Shown: positions 26,590 to 34,555, counted from the first letter of the stretch. The stretch: DNA of 42,868 nucleotides from Ahrensia sp. (GCA_002706335.1 PAKZ01000042.1:1-42868); one strand, 5' to 3'. Notes: generated by a model from the sequence alone, not told the origin. Made by a program: numbers and translations.

Positions 26590-27273
26590 ATGTCAAGCAG
26601 CGAAGCGAGCGGCTCTATGAGCGGTGCAATCCTCACAATATCCTCCAAGAACTACTCCTCGTGGTCGCTGCGCGGCTGGCTGCTGTGCAAGATGGCCGGG
26701 CTTGATTTCGACGAGGTCCAGGCCGATCTGGACAGCCCGGAAATGCGCCAGGAACTGTTGCTCCTGTCGCCCTCGGTGCTGGTCCCGCGCCTTACCAATG
26801 AAAGCGTGACCGTGTGGGATACTCTGGCGATCGCGGAATATCTCGCCGAGATCCGCCCGAAGGCGGGTCTCTGGCCAGCCGACATGGTTGCGCGCGCGCA
26901 TTGCCGGGCGGTCTCCGGCGAGATGCATTCCGGCTTCGCCAATCTACGCTCGGCGCTGCCGATGAACCTCAAGGCGCGCCACAAGACCTTCAAGATCTTC
27001 TCCGGCGCGCGGCCGGACGTGGAGCGTATCAAGACGATCTGGCGCGAATGCCTCGACACCTATGGCGGCCCCTATCTCTTCGGCGAACACCCGACCGTCG
27101 CCGACGCGATGTATGCGCCGGTCTGTACACGGTTCCGCACCTATGCGGTCGAGCTCGAGCCCGCGCTCGCCGCCTATTGCGAGACGATCTTCAGCTGGCC
27201 GCTGATGACCGAATGGGAAGAAGGCGCGCTGGCCGAACCCGACGAGATCGTGGAACTGGAAGTCGAGTTCTAG
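26590..27273 (+). CDS. Glutathione S-transferase family protein
   Basis: A 227-residue two-domain GST. The N-terminal thioredoxin fold starts LTISSKNYSSWSLRGWLL, the Ser-rich active-site region of this bacterial subfamily, and VPRLTNESVTVWDTLAIAEYL is the glutathione-binding turn. The C-terminal helical domain has GEHPTVADAMYAPVC. Substrate is unknown. ATG 26590 has GGGAAC upstream; ATG 26617 would give a shorter, more family-like N-terminus. Confidence 0.88.
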   Translation: MSSSEASGSMSGAILTISSKNYSSWSLRGWLLCKMAGLDFDEVQADLDSPEMRQELLLLSPSVLVPRLTNESVTVWDTLAIAEYLAEIRPKAGLWPADMVARAHCRAVSGEMHSGFANLRSALPMNLKARHKTFKIFSGARPDVERIKTIWRECLDTYGGPYLFGEHPTVADAMYAPVCTRFRTYAVELEPALAAYCETIFSWPLMTEWEEGALAEPDEIVELEVEF

Positions 27274-27288
27274 CCGGAGCGCGCCAGT

Positions 27289-28491
27289 TCAGACGGCTTC
27301 CAGTGCGATGGCGATGCCCTGGCCGACGCCGATGCACATGGTCGCGAGCGCGCGTTTGCCGCCGCGCATCTGCATTTCCAGCGCTGCTGTCCCCGTGATG
27401 CGCGCACCCGACATGCCGAGCGGGTGACCGAGCGCGATCGCGCCACCATTCGGATTGACGTGTCCGGCGTCCTCGGCGATGCCCAGATCACGCAACACCG
27501 CAATGCCCTGGCTGGCGAAGGCTTCGTTCAACTCGATGACATCGAAATCCTTCGGCGCAAGGCCGATGCGGGCGCAGAGCTTCTTCGTCGCCGGCGCCGG
27601 GCCGATCCCCATGATGCGCGGCGGAACGCCCGCCGTCGCGCCGCCGACGATGCGCGCGATGGGCGTCAGGCCGTATTTCTTCGCGGCCTGTGCCGACGCA
27701 ATGATCAGCGCCGCCGCGCCGTCATTGACGCCGGACGCGTTGCCGGCGGTCACGCTGCCGTTCTCGCGGAATGGCGTGCGCAGTTTGGCCAGCGCCTCCA
27801 TCGACGTCTCGCGCGGATGCTCGTCCGTGTCGACGACAAGCGGGTCGCCCTTGCGCTGAGGAATGGAGACGGGACCGATCTCCCTTGCCAAGCGTCCGTT
27901 CTTCTGCGCCGCCGAGGCCCTGGCCTGCGAGCGGAGCGCGAAGGCGTCCTGATCCTCTCTGGAGACCTTGAACTCCTCCGCGACGTTCTCGCCGGTCTCC
28001 GGCATGGAATCGACGCCGTACTGCTTCTTCATCACCGGATTGACGAAGCGCCAGCCGATCGTGGTGTCGTGGATTTCGGCATGACGCGAAAAGGCGGTCT
28101 CGGCCTTCGGCATGACGAAGGGAGCGCGGCTCATCGATTCCACGCCGCCTGCGACAGCCAGTTCGATCTCGCCCGCCTTGATCGCGCGCGCCGCCATGGT
28201 GACGGCATCCATGCCGGAGCCGCATAGCCGGTTGATCGTGGTGCCGGGCACGCTGACCGGCATTCCGGCGAGCAGAAGGCTCATGCGCGCGACATTTCGA
28301 TTGTCCTCGCCGGCCTGATTGGCGCAGCCGTAATAGACCTCGTCGACCGCCTCCCAGTCGACGCCGGCATTGCGCTTCATCAGTTCCCGGATCGGGATCG
28401 CGCCGAGGTCGTCGGCGCGCACAGAGGAAAGCGCACCGCCGAAGCGGCCGATGGGAGTGCGGATATAGTCGCAGATAAAGGCGTCGGTCAT
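27289..28491 (-). CDS. pcaF: 3-oxoadipyl-CoA thiolase
   Basis: A 400-residue thiolase that splits 3-oxoadipyl-CoA into succinyl-CoA and acetyl-CoA, the last step of the protocatechuate branch of the 3-oxoadipate pathway. The acyl-enzyme Cys lies in NRLCGSGMDAV, the His in NGGAIALGHPLGMSGAR and the second Cys in MCIGVGQG. Full length. It follows pcaJ by 10 bp in the order pcaI-pcaJ-pcaF. Sequence alone cannot exclude a general acetyl-CoA acyltransferase, but the context is decisive. Confidence 0.94.
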   Translation of the reverse strand: MTDAFICDYIRTPIGRFGGALSSVRADDLGAIPIRELMKRNAGVDWEAVDEVYYGCANQAGEDNRNVARMSLLLAGMPVSVPGTTINRLCGSGMDAVTMAARAIKAGEIELAVAGGVESMSRAPFVMPKAETAFSRHAEIHDTTIGWRFVNPVMKKQYGVDSMPETGENVAEEFKVSREDQDAFALRSQARASAAQKNGRLAREIGPVSIPQRKGDPLVVDTDEHPRETSMEALAKLRTPFRENGSVTAGNASGVNDGAAALIIASAQAAKKYGLTPIARIVGGATAGVPPRIMGIGPAPATKKLCARIGLAPKDFDVIELNEAFASQGIAVLRDLGIAEDAGHVNPNGGAIALGHPLGMSGARITGTAALEMQMRGGKRALATMCIGVGQGIAIALEAV

Positions 28492-28501
28492 TCAAGAATC
28501 C

Positions 28502-29188
28502 TCAGAGTTCCGGTACGGCGAGATCGGCGAAATCGCCCTCGACCTTCAGTTCCGCGCCGGTCACCGCCTGAAGGTCGTCGAATGAAATCTGCAGCAGCTT
28601 CTCGCGCAAAACGAAATGGCCGTTCTCAATATCGACAACGGCGAGCGAGGTATAGATACGGGTCACGCAGGCAAGGCCGGTCAGCGGCATGCTGCATCGC
28701 TGTACCAGCTTCGGCTCTCCCTTTCGCGTGACATGGTCCGTGACGACGGCGACACGCCTGGCGCCGTGGACGAGGTCCATCGCGCCACCTACGGCCGGCA
28801 CACCACCCTTGCCCGTAGACCAATTGGCAAGATCGCCATTCTCGGCGACCTGATAGGCGCCGAGTACCGCGAGGTCGAGATGGCCGCCGCGCACCATCGC
28901 GAAACTGTCGGCATGATGGAAGAAGGCGGCGCTCGGCTTGAGCGTGACCGCCTTCTTGCCGGCATTGATCAGATCCCAGTCCTCTTCGCCTTCCGCCGGC
29001 GCCGCGCCGAAGCCGAGCACTCCGTTTTCGGTGTGATAGATTACGTCGCGGCCTTCCGGCTGGAACTTCGCAATCATCTCTGGAAAGCCAATGCCCAGAT
29101 TCACATAGGCGCCGTCCTCGATATCCTGGGCTGCGCGCCAAGCGATCTGCGCGTTGGACAGCTTGATGGCGTCGAGTTGTGCACTCAT
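28502..29188 (-). CDS. pcaJ: 3-oxoadipate CoA-transferase subunit B
   Basis: A 228-residue beta subunit that with PcaI moves CoA from succinyl-CoA to 3-oxoadipate. The catalytic glutamate is in YHTENGVLGFG, and NLGIGFPEMIAKF is the usual first motif. VGGAMDLVHGARRV and VVDIENGHFVLRE complete the family. The start overlaps the pcaI stop by four bases. Confidence 0.94.
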   Translation of the reverse strand: MSAQLDAIKLSNAQIAWRAAQDIEDGAYVNLGIGFPEMIAKFQPEGRDVIYHTENGVLGFGAAPAEGEEDWDLINAGKKAVTLKPSAAFFHHADSFAMVRGGHLDLAVLGAYQVAENGDLANWSTGKGGVPAVGGAMDLVHGARRVAVVTDHVTRKGEPKLVQRCSMPLTGLACVTRIYTSLAVVDIENGHFVLREKLLQISFDDLQAVTGAELKVEGDFADLAVPEL

Positions 29189-29892
29189 GGATAGACCGCT
29201 CCCTCACGGTTGAGGACTTCTTCCTGCTTCGGCTCGGAAATCTCGACGACGCCATCGACGAAGATGCCGGGCGTGACCACATGCTCAGGATCGATGGAGC
29301 CCGCCGGTACGATGCGCGAGACCTGGGCAATGGTCTTTTCCGCCGCCATGGCCATCAGCGGATTGAAATTCAGCGCAGCCATCCGGTAGGTGAGATTGCC
29401 CAGGGGATCGCCGAGCTCAGCCTTGATCAGGGCGAAATCGGCCTTCAGCCAGCGCTCCTGCACATAGTGCCGCCCGTCGAATTCGGCGACGGGCTTACCC
29501 TCTGCGAGTTCTGTGCCGTAGCTCGTCGGCGTGTAGAACGCGGGGATGCCCGCACCGCCGGCGCGAATACGTTCCGCGAGCGTGCCTTGCGGTACGATTT
29601 CCAGCTCGATCTTTCCGGCGAAGTACAGATCCGTGAACACTTTCGGGTCAGTGGACCGGGGAAACGAACAGATAAGCCTGGCGACCTGTCCCTGCTCGAT
29701 CAGCGCGGCAAGCCCGACATGGCCATTGCCGGCATTGTTGTTGACGACGGTCAGGTTCCTCGGCCCCGCGTCAACCAGCGCGTGGATCAGTTCGACCGGC
29801 GCGCCAGAGCCGCCGAACCCGCCGATCATCACTGTCGCGCCATCGCCGATATCGGCCACGGCCGCTGCCGGAGAAACAATTGTTTTGTCCAC
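29185..29892 (-). CDS. pcaI: 3-oxoadipate CoA-transferase subunit A
   Basis: A 235-residue alpha subunit of the CoA transferase. GGFGGSGAPVELIHALVD is the CoA-binding glycine-rich motif, and VVNNNAGNGHVGLAALIEQG follows. The start is the GTG at 29892, with GGGAGGAAG upstream; the frame reaching 29952 is out of character. First gene of pcaIJF, divergent from the IclR regulator, with a 113-bp shared promoter region. Confidence 0.93.
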   Translation of the reverse strand: MDKTIVSPAAAVADIGDGATVMIGGFGGSGAPVELIHALVDAGPRNLTVVNNNAGNGHVGLAALIEQGQVARLICSFPRSTDPKVFTDLYFAGKIELEIVPQGTLAERIRAGGAGIPAFYTPTSYGTELAEGKPVAEFDGRHYVQERWLKADFALIKAELGDPLGNLTYRMAALNFNPLMAMAAEKTIAQVSRIVPAGSIDPEHVVTPGIFVDGVVEISEPKQEEVLNREGAVYP

Positions 29893-29957
29893 CGAGGCTT
29901 CCTCCCGAGGATAATGCTCTCGTGTCTTCCTCTTGCAAGCTCCGGAATGCAATGGCG

Positions 29958-29983
29958 TTTGTTCACATATTGATATTTGTTCA
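29958..29983. promoter_or_regulatory. TTTGTTCA direct repeats between pcaI and pcaR
   Basis: TTTGTTCA occurs at 29958-29965 and again at 29976-29983, in phase at 18 bp, inside an AT-rich patch between the divergent pcaI and pcaR starts. It is a likely operator for the IclR-type regulator or part of the two promoters. Position and AT-richness are the only evidence. Confidence 0.4.
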
Positions 29984-30005
29984 AATACTGCTAGTTCCTG
30001 TGCGG

Positions 30006-30764
30006 ATGTTGAACAAGACGGATATCATTGCCTCGCTGGGCAAGGGACTTCGCGTTCTGGAGTGCTTTGGCGCCGACAGTCCGCGCCTAGCCATCGCGGA
30101 GGTTGCAGAAGCGTCCGGTCTCGACCGCGCCACGGCGCGTCGATGCCTGCTGACGCTGCACGAATTCGGCTATGCGGATTATGACGGAAAATTCTTCAGC
30201 CTGACAACGCGGGTCCTGCGGCTCGGCATGGGTGCGCTGGCCGCCCTGCCCCTGCCCCAGATCGTCCAGCCGTGGCTCGACCATCTGTCCGAGCAGATCG
30301 ACCAGTCGGTGTCCGTCGCGATCCTTGATGAAACCGAGATCGTCTATGTCGCCCGCGCGGCGCAGCGGCGGGTCATGTCGATCGGTCTGATGCCGGGATC
30401 GCGGCTGCCCGCCCATTGCACGTCGATGGGGCGCGTGCTGCTCGCGGCCTTGCCGGAGAACGAGGCGCGCGCCGTGGTCGAAGCCTCTGACCTCACCCCG
30501 CGCACGCCGCATTCGCGGACCGACCCGGAGGAGATCATGGCCTTCATCGCCGGGACGCGGGCGGCAGGCCACGCCGTTGTCGACCAAGAGGTCGAACTCG
30601 GGCTACGATCGCTGGCCGTGCCGGTGATCAATTCGCGCGGCCAGACAGTGGCGGCCCTCAATACGGGCGTAGCGGCGGTTCAGCAGAATGCGGATGAAAT
30701 CGTGCAACTCTACCTGCCAGCCTTGGTCAAGGTGCAAGACGGATTACGCCGCGTGTTGAATTGA
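30006..30764 (+). CDS. pcaR: IclR-family regulator of the 3-oxoadipate genes
   Basis: A protein of about 252 residues with an N-terminal winged helix (SLGKGLRVLECFG, then LAIAEVAEASGLDRATARRC as the HTH) and a C-terminal effector domain (GSRLPAHCTSMGRVLLAAL, VDQEVELGLRSLAVPV). These are IclR hallmarks. PcaR in relatives activates pcaIJ in response to 3-oxoadipate. I start at ATG 30006; a longer frame begins at 29880, overlapping pcaI, and a further ATG at 29952 is possible. Its position divergent to pcaIJF supports the name. Confidence 0.88.
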   Translation: MLNKTDIIASLGKGLRVLECFGADSPRLAIAEVAEASGLDRATARRCLLTLHEFGYADYDGKFFSLTTRVLRLGMGALAALPLPQIVQPWLDHLSEQIDQSVSVAILDETEIVYVARAAQRRVMSIGLMPGSRLPAHCTSMGRVLLAALPENEARAVVEASDLTPRTPHSRTDPEEIMAFIAGTRAAGHAVVDQEVELGLRSLAVPVINSRGQTVAALNTGVAAVQQNADEIVQLYLPALVKVQDGLRRVLN

Positions 30765-30881
30765 AGCGCGGCGTGAAGACGGACACCGCTCGGCTCTCGC
30801 CATTGTCGGGGTGATTGCGGATATGTTCGATCAGCCCAACCGTACCGGGGAGTGAGAAACTAACTGGAGAGGAAAACCGTC

Positions 30882-30903
30882 TGCGCGCTCATTCGAGCGC
30901 GCA
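30882..30903 (-). terminator. Hairpin between convergent pcaR and the deaminase gene
   Basis: TGCGCGCTC (30882-30890) and GAGCGCGCA (30895-30903) form a perfect 9-bp stem with a 4-nt loop. On the minus strand a short GGTTTTCC follows. It lies eight bases past the deaminase stop and is probably the terminator of that gene, possibly acting for both directions. Confidence 0.6.
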
Positions 30904-30911
30904 ACTGTTCT

Positions 30912-31400
30912 TCACGAAGAGACCCAGAAACCTTCATGCACGACAGAGGACTCCTCTGACAGGAGAGGTCCGACCCCCTCGATCTTGCGTTGCCCCGCCG
31001 CCACGACCTGCGCACAGGGCAAGTCCATTGTGAGGTTCTCCGGATCCGGACCGATTAGATCCTTCAAATCCTTTTCGCTCATGCCGTGAACGATGCGACC
31101 GACGCCTGCCCAATAGACCGAACCGGTGCACATCACGCAAGGTTCCGCGCTAGTGTACATGGTGCATCTCGACAAGAAGTCGGCATCGTATTTCATAGAG
31201 GCTTCCGTCATCAGATTGCGTTCGGCATGGCCCGTGCGATCGCCCTTGGTGCCGCATGTGTTCATGGCTTCGAGGAGGATCGTACCATCGCGGTCGGCGA
31301 GCAGCGCTCCGAACGGATGGTCGCCGCGCTCGCGGGATAGGCGCGCCAGTTCGATGGTGCGGCGAAGCAGGTCGAGATCGCGCTCGGGGCTGATGGTCAT
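30912..31400 (-). CDS. Guanine/nucleoside deaminase of the CDA fold
   Basis: A 162-residue zinc deaminase. The zinc and catalytic motif is GHAERNL (HAE) and EPCVMCTGSVYWAG gives PCxxC; HPFGALLADRDG is the N-terminal strand pair shared with bacterial guanine deaminase. The family covers guanine, cytosine and guanosine deaminases. Next to xanthine-type riboswitches, conversion of guanine (or guanosine) to xanthine (or xanthosine) is the likely role; this is inference. The ATG at 31400 has GGAG eight bases upstream. Divergent from the transporter operon. Confidence 0.85.
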   Translation of the reverse strand: MTISPERDLDLLRRTIELARLSRERGDHPFGALLADRDGTILLEAMNTCGTKGDRTGHAERNLMTEASMKYDADFLSRCTMYTSAEPCVMCTGSVYWAGVGRIVHGMSEKDLKDLIGPDPENLTMDLPCAQVVAAGQRKIEGVGPLLSEESSVVHEGFWVSS

Positions 31401-31591
31401 TGTAGTTTCTCCGTATCTGGCAACCGTTCCACCTAAGGGCTCGCGCGCGGCCGCGCAACCGGCTTTGCACATTCGAAAAGCAGGAGTTTGTTCTGCATAT
31501 TTCTTGTGCATGCGATAGCATCTGGTGCCGCTCTCCAAGGCAAACCAGCCCGAAAAAACTACTTGGAATGGCTATATTCCGGGAATCCGGC

Positions 31592-31608
31592 TTGGCACGC
31601 CGCATGCA
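31592..31608 (+). promoter_or_regulatory. Sigma-54 (RpoN) promoter
   Basis: TTGGCACG (31592-31599), four bases, ATGCA (31604-31608) matches the -24/-12 consensus YTGGCACG-N4-TTGCW with one mismatch and has the invariant GG and GC at the correct spacing. The predicted start is about 31619, exactly at the first base of the riboswitch (31620). A TGGTGC at 31523-31528 resembles one NtrC half-site, with no second arm. This suggests nitrogen-regulated expression of the transporter. Confidence 0.72.
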
Positions 31609-31619
31609 GGGGCTATTCG

Positions 31620-31661
31620 CGAGTAGAAGCGGTCAGGACAAGGCGTCCGGGACATTGCTCG
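31620..31661 (+). promoter_or_regulatory. Xanthine-I (NMT1-motif) riboswitch, copy 1
   Basis: The sequence GAGTAGAAGCGGTCA, a small hairpin, then GGGACATTGCTC matches the NMT1 motif as I remember it: P1 is CGAG/CTCG (31620-31623 with 31658-31661), the hairpin is GGAC/GTCC (31636-31639 with 31645-31648). The blocks GTAGAAGC and CATTGCTC flank the hairpin and are conserved in copy 2, while the stems differ and still pair. NMT1-motif RNAs bind xanthine and urate and are named for NMT1-domain transporters, which is the gene 143 bp downstream. Two more hairpins (TCGGAT/ATCCGA at 31719-31734; GCCAC/GTGGC at 31739-31752) lie in the leader. Confidence 0.82.
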
Positions 31662-31804
31662 GCAAACGAAGGCTCATTCGGAGATCGGCCCGTGCCGCCT
31701 GCTCATATGTCCGCAATATCGGATTCTGATCCGAATCTGCCACGCAAGTGGCGGTCCGTTTCGTATGCGAAAAACAAAGCCATTAGCAGTGAGGATATGC
31801 GAAG

Positions 31805-32803
31805 ATGACAACGAAGATACTCAAGGCGCTTGCCGCCGGCACGATTGCGGCACTCGGCTCTGTCGCGGTGGCCGAAGCGGCGGATACCGTCACGTTCCAG
31901 CTCGACTGGCTACCGGGCGGCGACAAGGCACCGATCTATATCTGCATAGAGAAAGGCTTCTGCGCCGAAGAAGGCATCGAAGCGAAGGTCGAACCGGGAC
32001 GCGGCTCTTCCGAAGCCATCACCAAGCTGGCAACGGGCGTGTCCGATGTCGGCTCGGCCGATATCGGCGCGCTGATGGCAGCCAAGGTGACCGAGGATGT
32101 TCCGATCACAGCCGTCATGTCGATCTTCAACAAAGGTCCGCATGCTTTCTTTGTGCTGAAGGACAGCGGCATTGAGGACATCCCGGGCATCAAGGGCAAG
32201 GAAGTCGCCACGTCGCCCTTTACCTCGTCCAACGTGTTCCTGCCGCTGGTCCTGAAGGATGTCGGCATGACAGACGACGACATCAAGCTGACGAAAGCAG
32301 ATCCGGGCGCGCTCGGCCCGATGCTGATGACCGGCGCCACTGATGTCGTCATCGCTTGGATGACCAATGTCGCCGTCTTCACCAACCAGGCAAAGGAAGC
32401 CGGCAAGGAGATCACGGCGTTGCCGTGGGATGCCGCCGGCCTCGAACTCTATTCCGCCTCGCTACTCGCCTCCGACAAGTTCCTGACCGAGCGTCCGGAC
32501 GTCGCCAAGCGCTTCGTCAAGGCGTTCACCAAATCGCTGGAGTTCGTCAAGAACAATCCCACCGAGGCCGCCGAGGGCATGGTTGCCCAGATTCCGGAAC
32601 TCTCGGTTCCCGACATCGAAGGGTCGATCAAGGACACGATGACCCTCGAGTTCAACGATGTGACGGAGAAGGACGGTTTGGGCGCGTTCGAACCCGGCCG
32701 CCTTGCCGCCACCTGGGACCGTGTTTCCGCCGCGCAGGGCCTCGACAAGGACGCGCTCGATCCCGAGACGATCGTTGATCGCTCTTACCTGTCGGGAATG
32801 TAA
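31805..32803 (+). CDS. NMT1/SsuA-type ABC transporter substrate-binding protein
   Basis: A 332-residue periplasmic binding protein with a signal peptide (to about AEA at residue 25). The mature start VTFQLDWLPGGDKAPIYICI and the GVSDVGSADIGALMAAK region are typical of the NMT1 (PF09084) family, which binds pyrimidines, thiamine precursors, sulfonates and purines. A GAGGA is nine bases before the ATG. The upstream xanthine-type riboswitch points to an oxidised purine as ligand. It opens a three-gene importer operon. Confidence 0.9.
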   Translation: MTTKILKALAAGTIAALGSVAVAEAADTVTFQLDWLPGGDKAPIYICIEKGFCAEEGIEAKVEPGRGSSEAITKLATGVSDVGSADIGALMAAKVTEDVPITAVMSIFNKGPHAFFVLKDSGIEDIPGIKGKEVATSPFTSSNVFLPLVLKDVGMTDDDIKLTKADPGALGPMLMTGATDVVIAWMTNVAVFTNQAKEAGKEITALPWDAAGLELYSASLLASDKFLTERPDVAKRFVKAFTKSLEFVKNNPTEAAEGMVAQIPELSVPDIEGSIKDTMTLEFNDVTEKDGLGAFEPGRLAATWDRVSAAQGLDKDALDPETIVDRSYLSGM

Positions 32804-32808
32804 ACAAC

Positions 32809-33585
32809 ATGACGGCCACGCCAGCAGCGATCCGCTTTGCGGGCGTCGGACAGGTCTTCCAGACCCAATCCGGCGCGCTCGAAGCGCTCCGGGGCGTCGA
32901 CATGACAATAGACCGCCACGAATTCGTGGCGGTCCTTGGCCCGTCGGGCTGTGGAAAGTCTACCTTGTTGCGCCTGACCTCGGGACTGCTCATGCCGACG
33001 CGAGGCACGATCGAAGTCTTCGGCAAGAAAGTCACGGAGCCGCGTGATGATATCGGCATCGTCTTCCAACGCCCGACCCTGCTGCCTTGGGCGACGATCG
33101 AGGACAATGTGTTGTTCCCGGTACGCCACAAGACCGGTTCCGTCAGTCCCGACGACCGGAAAACGGCGCAGGCACTGATTGAGAAGGTCGGACTCAAGGA
33201 CTTCGAGAAACGTCTTCCCGACGAACTGTCGGGCGGCATGCAGCAGCGCGTCGGCATCGCGCGTGCCCTTTTCATGAACCCGGACATCCTCTTGATGGAC
33301 GAGCCCTTTTCCGCGCTCGACGCATTAACCCGCGAGGAGATGGGTTTCGAATTGCTGCGGATCTGGGAAGACCAGCCGAAGACGGTAATGTTCATCACCC
33401 ACTCGATCAGCGAAGCGGTCTTGCTCGCCGACCGCATTCTGGTCATGGGCGAAAGGCCGGGTTCCATAGTCGAGAATTTGAAGACAGACATTCCTCGTCC
33501 CCGCGACATGGAGACGAGCAACAACCAGTTGATGCATGACTATGTCGGACACCTCCGCAGTCTCCTCCTCAAGCGCGCCGCCTGA
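32809..33585 (+). CDS. ABC transporter ATP-binding protein
   Basis: A 258-residue importer ATPase. Walker A is GPSGCGKSTLL, the signature is LSGGMQQRVGIARAL, Walker B is ILLMDEPFSALD, and the switch His follows in FITHS. It is of the SsuB/TauB subfamily that pairs with NMT1-type binding proteins. The start is five bases after the preceding stop; the 3' end overlaps the permease gene by 50 bases. Confidence 0.95.
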   Translation: MTATPAAIRFAGVGQVFQTQSGALEALRGVDMTIDRHEFVAVLGPSGCGKSTLLRLTSGLLMPTRGTIEVFGKKVTEPRDDIGIVFQRPTLLPWATIEDNVLFPVRHKTGSVSPDDRKTAQALIEKVGLKDFEKRLPDELSGGMQQRVGIARALFMNPDILLMDEPFSALDALTREEMGFELLRIWEDQPKTVMFITHSISEAVLLADRILVMGERPGSIVENLKTDIPRPRDMETSNNQLMHDYVGHLRSLLLKRAA

Positions 33586-34384
33586 GCCGGAAGCAGTTCC
33601 CGCGGCACGGCCGCTTATGGCGCGCGCCATGGTGACACCGGCTCTTCTGCCGGTCGGCACGTTTGTCGCGATCATCGCCGTGTGGGAGATTTCCTGCCAC
33701 CTGTTCGCGATTCCGTCTTTCGTTCTGCCTGCACCCAGCCGTATTCTGGGCGGCTTCGGATCGATCGATATCTTACGCTGGTTCGAACATGTCTGGGGGA
33801 CGTTGCGGGTGGCGATGATCGGCTATTTCGTTTCGATCGCCGTCGCCATACCGATCGCCATCGCGCTTGCCCGGTCGCAGGTTCTGTCACGCGCATTCTA
33901 TCCGATACTCGTCATCGTACAGTCGACCCCGGTCGTCGCGATCGCGCCGATCATCATCGTCGCGCTCGGCTCAGGCGACCTGCCGCGCGTGGTCATCACA
34001 TGCCTGATCACCTTCTTCCCGCTGGTCGTCTCGACCACCACGGGCCTTATGGCGACGCCGCCGGAACTGATCGAATTGTCACGGAGCCTGCGGGCTCCGG
34101 TGTTTCGCGAGATCAGCCAGATCCGCCTGCCCTATGCGATCCCCTATATTTTCTCGGCGCTGAAGATCTCGGTCACTTTGGCCGTCATTGGAGCGGTCGT
34201 CGCCGAGTTCGTCGCCGCCGAAAAGGGGCTCGGCTATTTCATCCAGTTCTCGACCTCCATGTTCAAGGTGCAGCAGGCTTGGGCCGGGCTCGTCATCCTC
34301 GTGCTGATGTCACTGGTGCTGTTCCAGGCCGTCATCGCGGTGCAACGCATTTGGTTCCCGTGGAGCCTGCCGAAGGACAAGTAA
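33536..34384 (+). CDS. ABC transporter permease
   Basis: A 282-residue inner-membrane permease with about six helices. The cytoplasmic coupling (EAA) loop is SRSLRAPVFREISQIRLP, and AVVAEFVAAEKGLGYFI is typical of SsuC/TauC permeases. The N-terminal 30 residues are Ser/Pro-rich and cytoplasmic. The start lies 50 bases inside the ATPase gene, so translation is coupled; a second ATG two codons later is possible. It completes the importer. Confidence 0.93.
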   Translation: MTMSDTSAVSSSSAPPEPEAVPAARPLMARAMVTPALLPVGTFVAIIAVWEISCHLFAIPSFVLPAPSRILGGFGSIDILRWFEHVWGTLRVAMIGYFVSIAVAIPIAIALARSQVLSRAFYPILVIVQSTPVVAIAPIIIVALGSGDLPRVVITCLITFFPLVVSTTTGLMATPPELIELSRSLRAPVFREISQIRLPYAIPYIFSALKISVTLAVIGAVVAEFVAAEKGLGYFIQFSTSMFKVQQAWAGLVILVLMSLVLFQAVIAVQRIWFPWSLPKDK

Positions 34385-34466
34385 GACCAATCCGCTCGGC
34401 GGAGAGAAAGCGAAAAGTCAGGAGTTAATGCGGGCACTGGTTCAGGGACCGCCCGTCCCGGCGAAT

Positions 34467-34511
34467 AGGAGTAGAAGCAGTCAACGCCGTCCGGCGCGGG
34501 TCATTGCTCCT
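34467..34511 (+). promoter_or_regulatory. Xanthine-I (NMT1-motif) riboswitch, copy 2
   Basis: AGGAG/CTCCT forms P1 (34467-34471 with 34507-34511), and CGCC/GGCG (34485-34488 with 34493-34496) forms the inner hairpin with a GTCC loop. The conserved blocks are the same as in copy 1: GAGTAGAAGC, GTCA, and GGGTCATTGCTC. Stem sequences differ from copy 1 but still pair, i.e. covariation. It lies 45 bp before the first oxygenase start. GGAG of the ribosome site (34545-34548) could pair with the P1 3' strand CTCC, a possible but weak switch. A TGG-N10-GC at 34438-34452 may be a poor sigma-54 promoter. Confidence 0.82.
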
Positions 34512-34555
34512 TCACGATCGCGGCTACGGCCGTATTCAGGAATTGGAGATTAACA

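Noticed and set aside
31488-31808. Plus-strand frame in the importer leader
   Set aside because: It covers the sigma-54 promoter and riboswitch and has no recognisable product.
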